From Nitrososphaerales archaeon TH5896 (GTDB taxonomy: Archaea; Thermoproteota; Nitrososphaeria; Nitrososphaerales; Nitrososphaeraceae), in NCBI GenBank assembly GCA_014523625.1, contig JAATVP010000023.1, forward strand, positions 1 through 11,653: a stretch of 11,653 nucleotides of DNA. The letters are read 5' to 3'. Shown here one piece after another: positions 7,070-11,653 of the stretch. Numbering within the stretch: position 1 is the first letter of the stretch; every line of letters begins with the position of its first letter. Position numbers and translations under genes: made by a program. The notes below the pieces were generated by a model, which was not told the DNA's origin, ran no database searches, and worked only from the letters and a program-made list of their open reading frames with translations.

Positions 7070-7183
7070 TGACTTGGATCGCAATAAGGACATGTTTTAG
7101 TTTCAATTTATTATTTGCGATTCTTGCGGCCATTCGTCTTCATAACTCAAATTATCTTCGATATTAGTTCTGTAACTCATACT

Positions 7184-7432
7184 TTAGTTAGCATCCTCCT
7201 TCCTGCCAAGTTCATCGTAGTCCTCTTTCCATTTCTCGGCCTCCTGAGTCCACATCTTATTCTCCTTGACTCAGGGAGGCGGCTCCTGATCAGGCTCCCC
7301 CGTAAAGGTTGTACAAGTATCGTAACCAATATTAATAGCGACTGGAGCGTGATTTTCGCTTGGTGACAATGGTGACGATGAAAAAATGATTCGGTTTAGG
7401 AATTGAGACTGGGTAACCGCTGATATATCCAT
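7184..7432 (-). pseudogene. Small reading frame interrupted by one TGA, unknown family
   Basis: From ATG at 7432 the frame gives 53 codons ending DQEPPP, then TGA at 7271-7273. The same frame continues 28 codons (MWTQEAEKWKEDYDELGR and a short KEDAN end) to TAA at 7184-7186. The charged, Trp-containing end is strongly protein-like, and a related tail occurs at 9262-9310, which supports real coding ancestry. It begins 58 nt beyond the stop of the cupredoxin gene on the same strand. The second half has its own ATG (7253-7255), so a short peptide gene of 23 codons is an alternative to an interrupted gene. The function is unknown. Confidence 0.35.
7187..7238 (-). repeat. Tail-fragment repeat, copy A
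   Basis: This stretch resembles 9262-9310 at roughly three quarters of positions by eye, with one single-base indel. Translated, copy A ends KEDYDELGRKEDAN and copy B, with one A removed, ends KEDFDELEEEEDAC. Agreement at the protein level suggests two descendants of one small gene rather than chance. Confidence 0.45.
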
Positions 7433-7490
7433 ACCATAACTACGAGGACAGAACAGTATGCCCGGCTATAATGTGGTTCACCTATTAAGT

Positions 7491-7973
7491 TTAATCTATT
7501 GTAATTGTTCCTATCATTGTAGGATGAATCTGACAGAAATAAGCTACGTCGGTACCAGCAAGCGATTCATTGCTGAAGCCGTGTGAAAATTTTTCACCAG
7601 GTGATAATGCTTTGGAATCGAATTCATTTGCCACATTTGGATCATCAGGACCTGTACCAGAGGTTACCGTATGAAATTGAGAATCTCCATTAGTCCAGGT
7701 CACGTTCTGTCCCAGCTTGACATTTGCGGAATCAGGTGAAAATGCTTTATTTCCTAAGGCTGCTGCTCCTTTAGCAATTGTAACCTCAATTGTACTCGTT
7801 GTCAAATTCTGTGCTTGTGAGTTCAAGCCTTTCGAGTCAGTTACATCATCCGAACTGTTTTGTGCCCTAACAATGGGTTCCTCAGCCAGAGTCGTAAAAG
7901 ATATTCCCGTGAGCAATATGATTGTCATTAGAACCAATCTAAGTGTAATCAACATCTGCTGTGCGATAAACAT
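7491..7973 (-). CDS. Secreted cupredoxin (plastocyanin-like type I copper protein)
   Basis: 160 residues. The N-terminal hydrophobic stretch (about 8-30, LITLRLVLMTIILLTGISF) is a signal peptide or anchor. A Ser/Asp/Asn-rich linker (about 35-62) leads to a blue-copper domain at 63-160. Type I copper ligands are H101 (in QFHTVTSG), C147, H150 and M153 (in YFCQIHPTM). The motif TWTNGDSQFHT is typical of the plastocyanin/halocyanin group. It would act at the outer membrane face as an electron carrier; ammonia-oxidising archaea rely on many such proteins in place of cytochrome c. A second ATG at codon 7 gives an equally good signal peptide, so the start may be 7955. No oxidase or transporter partner gene is adjacent. 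Confidence 0.93.
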   Translation of the reverse strand: MFIAQQMLITLRLVLMTIILLTGISFTTLAEEPIVRAQNSSDDVTDSKGLNSQAQNLTTSTIEVTIAKGAAALGNKAFSPDSANVKLGQNVTWTNGDSQFHTVTSGTGPDDPNVANEFDSKALSPGEKFSHGFSNESLAGTDVAYFCQIHPTMIGTITID

Positions 7974-7992
7974 CTGTGAGTGTATGAAATAA

Positions 7993-8001
7993 ACATAAAT
8001 T
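7993..8001 (-). promoter_or_regulatory. TATA-like box of the cupredoxin gene
   Basis: On the minus strand the stretch reads aatttatgt, about 20-28 nt upstream of the ATG at 7973, preceded by an A/T tract. This distance implies an almost leaderless transcript. Confidence 0.35.
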
Positions 8002-8192
8002 AAAAAACTTTACTTGATGTAAGGACAATATTTCTCACGGCTATACTATAATAACGATGTAGCTATACGTGAAATCGGTCGAACTAACCACTGAGTCGAA
8101 CGCAATCAGTATGAAATTATGCTTGATATTAGGAAAGACCAATAAATTCAAACTAGAGTAGTTTGATTATTATTGCATCTGGAGACACGAAT

Positions 8193-8420
8193 ATGTTGGA
8201 AAGTAGTGGGGAAGAGACTGGAGAAGAGAATTCAAGCGGAGAAAATTCAAACGTAAAAAATAAGGGTGAATACTTTGAATGGATATGTAGTAGATGCAAG
8301 TGGGGAGCAAGAGGTTATGATAAAATTGCTATTGTAAATATTAGTAGAAGGCACAATGAAATTGGTTGTAGACAGTTTGCCGCTGAAGTCGAGTCAAAAG
8401 GCCTAAGGATTGACAATTAA
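8193..8420 (+). CDS. Small acidic CxxC (zinc-ribbon-like) protein, unknown function
   Basis: 75 residues from the ATG at 8193. The first 25 residues are disordered and rich in Glu, Ser and Gly (ESSGEETGEENSSGENS). The rest is a compact domain with C32 and C35 (WICSRCKWG), H54 and C59 (RRHNEIGCR), a plausible C2HC zinc site. A TTG 30 nt upstream (8163) would add IIIASGDTN, but the ATG fits better with the low-complexity N-terminus. Likely cytoplasmic; similar small zinc-binding proteins are frequent in Nitrososphaeria and may bind nucleic acid or protein partners, which is inference. It is divergent from the cupredoxin gene and convergent with the PPOX gene. Confidence 0.65.
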   Translation: MLESSGEETGEENSSGENSNVKNKGEYFEWICSRCKWGARGYDKIAIVNISRRHNEIGCRQFAAEVESKGLRIDN

Positions 8421-8513
8421 ATATTCAGATTATTCTTGACAGATTATCCTAATTTCAAAATACAAATTAATGAAATTAGAATGGACACATACAGAATTGA
8501 AGAGATAGGATTT

Positions 8514-8538
8514 AGTTAGATCGTCTTTGGATCTAACT
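8514..8538. terminator. Hairpin between convergent genes
   Basis: A perfect 9-bp stem, AGTTAGATC and GATCTAACT, with a 7-nt loop gtctttg. It lies between the stops of the CxxC protein gene (8420, plus) and the PPOX gene (8622, minus), where a shared bidirectional 3' structure is expected. There is no strong T-run beside it. Confidence 0.45.
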
Positions 8539-8621
8539 TCATACAGATAGGTCAAGGTATAGACAACACAATTAGTATAACGAATCAAATTTTAATGCTT
8601 TCTAGACAAAAAGGAAGTGAA

Positions 8622-9194
8622 CTATCCTATCTTGCCACTACTCATTTTCCATGAGAATACTTTTTCAGGATAGACCTTTATACACAACTGACCCACACTT
8701 ACCGTCTGGTATTGGGGATATTTTTCTAACAGCAAGCTTTGAGCATTTTGTAGCAAGTATTGAGATTTGCGGCTGCGGGTGCTGCTGCTGTTCATTTCTT
8801 GCTGGTGCAGGTGTGGTTGCTCTAGTTGTCTGTCCGCTTTAGGATTCCTTTTTCCTCTTATATCGTCATATTCAGTAAATTCTCCAATCAAAGATCCCTT
8901 CCCTTGAATCATTACGAAGAATAATTTTGACCAATCTTCATTGTACTCATCTATAAGTAACGCAACATTTGGATTCTTTTGAATATTCCTTATTCGTCGT
9001 AGCCGTCCAGGCTCAGTATTTCTTTTAGGCTTTTTATCTATAGGAATATAATAGGAGTTGCCATCAAATACAAAGACGACAGGCACGATATGAGGTTTGA
9101 CGTCTTCATAATCGATGGTGGCTAGCCGGGCCACTCTCGCATCATTTATCAAGGAATAAATGAAATTGCTGTCGTTTTTGTCTACCACAGGCAT
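8622..9194 (-). CDS. PPOX-class flavin/F420-binding protein with an internal low-complexity insertion
   Basis: 190 residues of the pyridoxamine-5'-phosphate-oxidase-like split-barrel fold. Visible family blocks: ARVARLATIDYEDVKPHIVP (20-38), FDGNSYYIPIDKKPKR (43-58), RLRRIRNIQKNPNVALLID (64-82) and NEDWSKLFFVMIQGKG (85-100). This order matches probable F420-dependent PPOX enzymes related to mycobacterial Rv1155; archaeal ammonia oxidisers make F420. The redox substrate is unknown. Family members are usually about 135-150 residues. The excess is a Gln/His/Ser/Arg-rich insertion at about 114-145 (QLEQPHLHQQEMNSSSTR), encoded by DNA with CAG/CTG-like runs that is richer in GC than its surroundings. 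The final helix and strand (LLLEKYPQYQ to VFSWKM) are intact, so the frame is open and the protein may fold. Confidence 0.85.
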   Translation of the reverse strand: MPVVDKNDSNFIYSLINDARVARLATIDYEDVKPHIVPVVFVFDGNSYYIPIDKKPKRNTEPGRLRRIRNIQKNPNVALLIDEYNEDWSKLFFVMIQGKGSLIGEFTEYDDIRGKRNPKADRQLEQPHLHQQEMNSSSTRSRKSQYLLQNAQSLLLEKYPQYQTVSVGQLCIKVYPEKVFSWKMSSGKIG

Positions 9195-9215
9195 AGAATG
9201 AAATCCTTGACATAA

Positions 9216-9223
9216 TAATATAC
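9216..9223 (-). promoter_or_regulatory. TATA-like box of the PPOX gene
   Basis: Minus-strand gtatatta lies 22-29 nt upstream of the ATG at 9194, consistent with a leaderless transcript. Confidence 0.4.
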
Positions 9224-9261
9224 TTCTTAATGCGATTTCATAAAATTATTACTGGCACTAA

Positions 9262-9310
9262 CAGGCATCCTCCTCCTCTTCAAGTTTCATCGAAGTCCTC
9301 TTTAAGTTCT
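9262..9310 (-). repeat. Tail-fragment repeat, copy B (frameshifted)
   Basis: Directly beyond the cyclase stop. It matches 7187-7238 with one extra A in gaaactt. The extra base closes the frame early, so this copy is not a gene. Upstream of it the match is lost in the cyclase end, so only the tail remains. Confidence 0.45.
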
Positions 9311-10444
9311 TTATTTTACTGTGCTAATATCAGTAAACAGACTATACATTTTTCCACTGCTTTCATCCACGTAAGTCCATGAGCTAGGTCTTACTTTCAA
9401 TATCTTAAACTTCGAGCGTTCTTTCTTGTCAGTTAGTTTTCTATAAACCGATTGACCGATCACTATTCTGTTTGGAGTAGCTAGAGATGTCATTTTTACT
9501 GCCATATTTATCGTATGACCCAATATATCGTAATGTGGTTCCTTGACTAACTTTTCATGATCACATTTGTGGACATCGAAACCGTATTGTATTATCGCGT
9601 TTTCTCCCAGATCGATCCCTATTCGAACACCTAATTCAGGATAATCAAACTGATTAAGTATGGGGTTTATTCCTTGTAGAATGATTCTCACCATTGATCT
9701 TCCGCAATCTATTGCGTTAATGCATGAGAGGAAGTAATTGTCTTCATTCATCTCTAGATTGCCCAAGGACGAATTATTTTCATTGTTACTATTGAGTTTC
9801 TCATCGAAACCGTCTTTAATATCGGGCAGATTGTAGTCATTGGTAGAATGCAACGTCCCACCTGGAACAAAGAATCCTATTACTGCATCGCCAATATACT
9901 TTAAGACGTATCCGCCGTACATATTTACTAATATTGACATTTCATGTGTAAAGGCTTGCATTATTTTTGTTAGTCTATCTAAAGGAACACTCATTGAAAG
10001 CCTTGTGGAGCCGACTAAATCTACGTGCAAAATTACCATTGGAACTTTAGACTTCGCCAGTTTTTTCAGTATGCCTTTAGTTTCTTCTGTTGAAATTGTA
10101 AATTCGGGTTCGGATTTCAGAGCTTTCCAGATTCTTGTTTCGGCATTCTTAATTGCCTGCTCAATGTCTACTACTGCATCCAGATAAAAAGTAGAACCTA
10201 ATGAAGGGTTATTAGAAACCTGTTCCTCCAATAAGATACGTTTCCTTTCTTCCTGCCTTTTTATATCTTGTATTAATTGATCGACTTCATTCTTATCAAT
10301 ATCGACTTGATCTGCAATCGTTTCTGACGGAAGTCCAGAGTTAAACAAATTCAGAATGGTTTGTAGCTGTTGCTCTACTTGCCTATGTATATAATTTTTT
10401 TTGTCATTATCTTTATCCTCTGGTGGCTCTCCGGGGATGGTCAT
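9311..10444 (-). CDS. Class III adenylate/guanylate cyclase with HTH-like N-terminus
   Basis: 377 residues, no signal peptide or membrane span, so cytoplasmic. Residues 25-65 (LPSETIADQVDIDKNEVDQL) resemble a helix-turn-helix, followed by a charged coiled coil (60-75) and helices to about 125. The cyclase homology domain spans about 133-338. Metal-binding Asp are D142 (HVDLVGST) and D186 (KYIGDAV). Purine-selecting K301 and D306 (KEPHYDILG) favour ATP, so cAMP is the likely product. Transition-state N313 is present, but the partner Arg is Lys317 (NMAVKM). Asn-rich loop 200-236 is an insertion. The ATG start is supported by a box at 10463-10471. The PPOX gene follows on the same strand after 116 nt. 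What the cyclase senses is unknown. Confidence 0.88.
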   Translation of the reverse strand: MTIPGEPPEDKDNDKKNYIHRQVEQQLQTILNLFNSGLPSETIADQVDIDKNEVDQLIQDIKRQEERKRILLEEQVSNNPSLGSTFYLDAVVDIEQAIKNAETRIWKALKSEPEFTISTEETKGILKKLAKSKVPMVILHVDLVGSTRLSMSVPLDRLTKIMQAFTHEMSILVNMYGGYVLKYIGDAVIGFFVPGGTLHSTNDYNLPDIKDGFDEKLNSNNENNSSLGNLEMNEDNYFLSCINAIDCGRSMVRIILQGINPILNQFDYPELGVRIGIDLGENAIIQYGFDVHKCDHEKLVKEPHYDILGHTINMAVKMTSLATPNRIVIGQSVYRKLTDKKERSKFKILKVRPSSWTYVDESSGKMYSLFTDISTVK

Positions 10445-10854
10445 ATTATCATATCATTGTAGAGATAAATGAGGCTACTTATTACTATTCTCTTGATACC
10501 TAGACTAACTTTTTCAACTCAAGCCACCGTGTAGAATCGAACAATTCATCTGGGAATAATTCTGGTAAGGTTTGGGCAATATCGAAACTTATTGTGAGGT
10601 GTTATTGTTATTCTCTGGCTAATTTATAACGAAATCACTTCTGCAGAAATTACTCAAAAAATGGCTTGGGAATCCGGCTATATGATTCTATTCCATTTTC
10701 GAGCTAATCTTAATTTAATTGAACTAGCTTGTCAAAGTTCCTGTTCCTGTATATTCAAAGCTTTCTACAAATTAAGATTGCCTGTATTGAAATTTAGGAT
10801 CACAACTATGGTAGAGTTTAGAATGGAGTTACATGCGTCTTTAAGTGTCCTTAA
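10445..10854. other. Spacer between the histidine kinase and cyclase genes
   Basis: About 410 nt with no convincing gene on either strand. The cyclase box lies at its left end. A TATA-like aatttataac (10621-10630, plus) precedes a 65-codon plus-strand frame (10661-10858) whose content is not protein-like enough to call. The kinase stop lies inside a TTAATTAA palindrome (10851-10858). The two minus-strand genes are therefore probably separate transcripts. Confidence 0.5.
10463..10471 (-). promoter_or_regulatory. TATA-like box of the cyclase gene
   Basis: Minus-strand catttatct, 19-27 nt upstream of the ATG at 10444, implying a leaderless transcript. Confidence 0.4.
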
Positions 10855-11653
10855 TTAAGCACTTACAAGTTTTTCAGAATTGCGCCGGTTGTTTCTATAC
10901 AATGGTAAACTAAAACTAAATGTAGCACCTTTACCTTGCTTATTATTTTCACCCCATATACTGCCACCATGTGCTTCTACAAGGTTCTTACACAAATATA
11001 GTCCAAGTCCAGTCCCGTGGTCGGATTTGGTCGAAAATTTCGAGAATAACTTTGGATATATATCTGGATCTATCCCTCTCCCATTATCTATTATTTTTAT
11101 CGTAAAAATCCTAGACTCAAAATCAGCTTCGACATCGATTGTTATCGTACCTCTATCTTCAGTGAACTTGATAGCATTACTGATAAGGTTTGATATGACC
11201 TGAACTAGTCTGCTCTGGTCACCCCTTAATTCAACACAGTTATCTGATATCGCCCGAACTAAAGAAATCAGCCTGTCTTTATGCCAAATCAGCTCAATAT
11301 CTCTGCGACTATTCCTCATTTCGTTTTTATAATCACTAACTATTATTTCCATGATACTTAAGATATCAATTGAATCATCGTTTAACTTGAGGATCTTGCT
11401 ATCTATCCTAGTTACGTCAAGAACGCCTTCAGTTAATCGATAAAGACGTTTCGAGTTTTTTGCTATAATCTCCAGAATTTCCTTCAAATTATCGTCTTTG
11501 TTTCTAGCCATAGCAACCTCAGATAAACCGAGTATAGGCTGTATGGGTGTGCGCAATTCGTGAGCGGCAATATCAATAAATTCTCTTTGAGCATTATCCC
11601 GCATAGCCAGTTCTTGGTACAGTTCTTGCAGTTGCTTGTACAATTCGCTCTGG
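10855..11653 (-). CDS. Sensor histidine kinase, C-terminal part (HisKA + HATPase_c)
   Basis: The frame is open to the right edge, so the sensor region is missing. The visible 266 codons begin in a linker coiled coil (SELYKQLQELYQEL). They continue with the H-box FIDIAAHELRTPIQPILGL, whose His is the phospho-acceptor. HisKA helix 2 ends RLTEGVLDVTRID. The N-box is VISNLISNAIKFT, G1 is IIDNGRGIDPDIYPKLF, G2 is HGTGLGLYLCKNLVEAHGG, and the end is GATFSFSLPL. All catalytic boxes are intact, so the kinase should autophosphorylate and pass phosphate to a response regulator. No regulator gene is in the window and there is no fused receiver domain. The TTG at 11641-11643 is an internal codon, not a start. 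This family is expanded in soil ammonia-oxidising archaea. The kinase remnant at 5690-6196 is a relative. Confidence 0.92.
   Translation of the reverse strand, partial: QSELYKQLQELYQELAMRDNAQREFIDIAAHELRTPIQPILGLSEVAMARNKDDNLKEILEIIAKNSKRLYRLTEGVLDVTRIDSKILKLNDDSIDILSIMEIIVSDYKNEMRNSRRDIELIWHKDRLISLVRAISDNCVELRGDQSRLVQVISNLISNAIKFTEDRGTITIDVEADFESRIFTIKIIDNGRGIDPDIYPKLFSKFSTKSDHGTGLGLYLCKNLVEAHGGSIWGENNKQGKGATFSFSLPLYRNNRRNSEKLVSA

Noticed and set aside
7256-7310. CCTGATCAGG palindrome with GGGAG/CTCCC flanks as a terminator or site
   Set aside because: It falls inside the interrupted coding frame at 7184-7432, has no T-run, and the palindrome is short.
7115-7366. 83-codon hydrophobic plus-strand frame
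   Set aside because: It lies antisense to the better-supported minus-strand frame at 7184-7432, and its hydrophobicity follows from being opposite a charged Glu/Lys-rich sequence.
8078-8101. GTCGAAC direct repeat with 17-bp period between the cupredoxin and CxxC genes
   Set aside because: Only two 7-bp copies; too little to separate from chance, and too far from either start to call an operator.
9840-10187. 115-codon plus-strand frame
   Set aside because: Antisense to the cyclase catalytic domain, whose motifs are clear; no independent evidence.
10661-10858. 65-codon plus-strand frame with a TATA-like sequence about 35 nt upstream
   Set aside because: Composition shows no domain or convincing pattern, it overlaps the kinase stop, and such boxes are frequent in AT-rich DNA. 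Kept only as a note.
10880-11203. 107-codon plus-strand frame
   Set aside because: Antisense to the ATPase domain of the right-hand histidine kinase.
1-11653. CRISPR array or insertion sequence ends
   Set aside because: No regularly spaced repeats and no transposase or terminal-repeat pair were seen on either strand.

Overview
The window reads as soil ammonia-oxidising archaeon DNA (class Nitrososphaeria, most like Nitrosocosmicus or Nitrososphaera). This is inferred from AT-rich DNA with long spacers, archaeal TATA boxes about 20-30 nt before several starts, a small cupredoxin, an F420-type PPOX flavoprotein, and histidine kinases with the PIQPILGL H-box continuation common in that group. 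No rRNA or tRNA gene was recognised, so the placement rests on protein style alone.

Layout. 1-440 (minus): N-terminal piece of a MASE3-type membrane sensor, probably a histidine kinase. 665-1570 (minus): HAD-family sugar-phosphate phosphatase. 1571-2332: gene-free spacer with two inverted repeats ahead of a glutamine synthetase I gene (2333-3784, plus). 3858-4285 (plus): a Nudix hydrolase broken by a one-base frameshift. 4462-5640 (minus): a tyrosine recombinase. It is followed directly by a badly eroded histidine kinase (5690-6196, plus) that has lost its phospho-acceptor His and its N-box.

6441-6641 (plus): a 66-residue single-span membrane protein with a good TATA box and an upstream palindrome. 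6642-7490 is mostly non-coding but holds a possible 56-codon gene (6899-7069, plus) and a small interrupted reading frame (7184-7432, minus). The tail of that frame recurs as a frameshifted fragment at 9262-9310. 7491-7973 (minus): a secreted type I blue-copper protein. 8193-8420 (plus): a small acidic CxxC protein. 8622-9194 (minus): PPOX flavoprotein with an unusual insertion. 9311-10444 (minus): class III nucleotide cyclase with a helix-turn-helix-like N-terminus. 10855-11653 (minus): C-terminal part of a histidine kinase that runs off the window.

How it fits together. This is accessory, signalling-rich chromosome rather than one operon: two sensor kinases, one cyclase, one dead kinase and a recombinase, mixed with housekeeping nitrogen assimilation (GlnA) and an envelope copper protein. 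The decay (frameshifted Nudix, kinase remnant, duplicated tail fragments) clusters on either side of the recombinase, which suggests a rearrangement-prone zone. I did not find a clearly new multi-gene system. The most interesting items are the HTH-cyclase fusion with a Lys in the transition-state Arg position, the paired tail fragments, and the recombinase/kinase-remnant junction.
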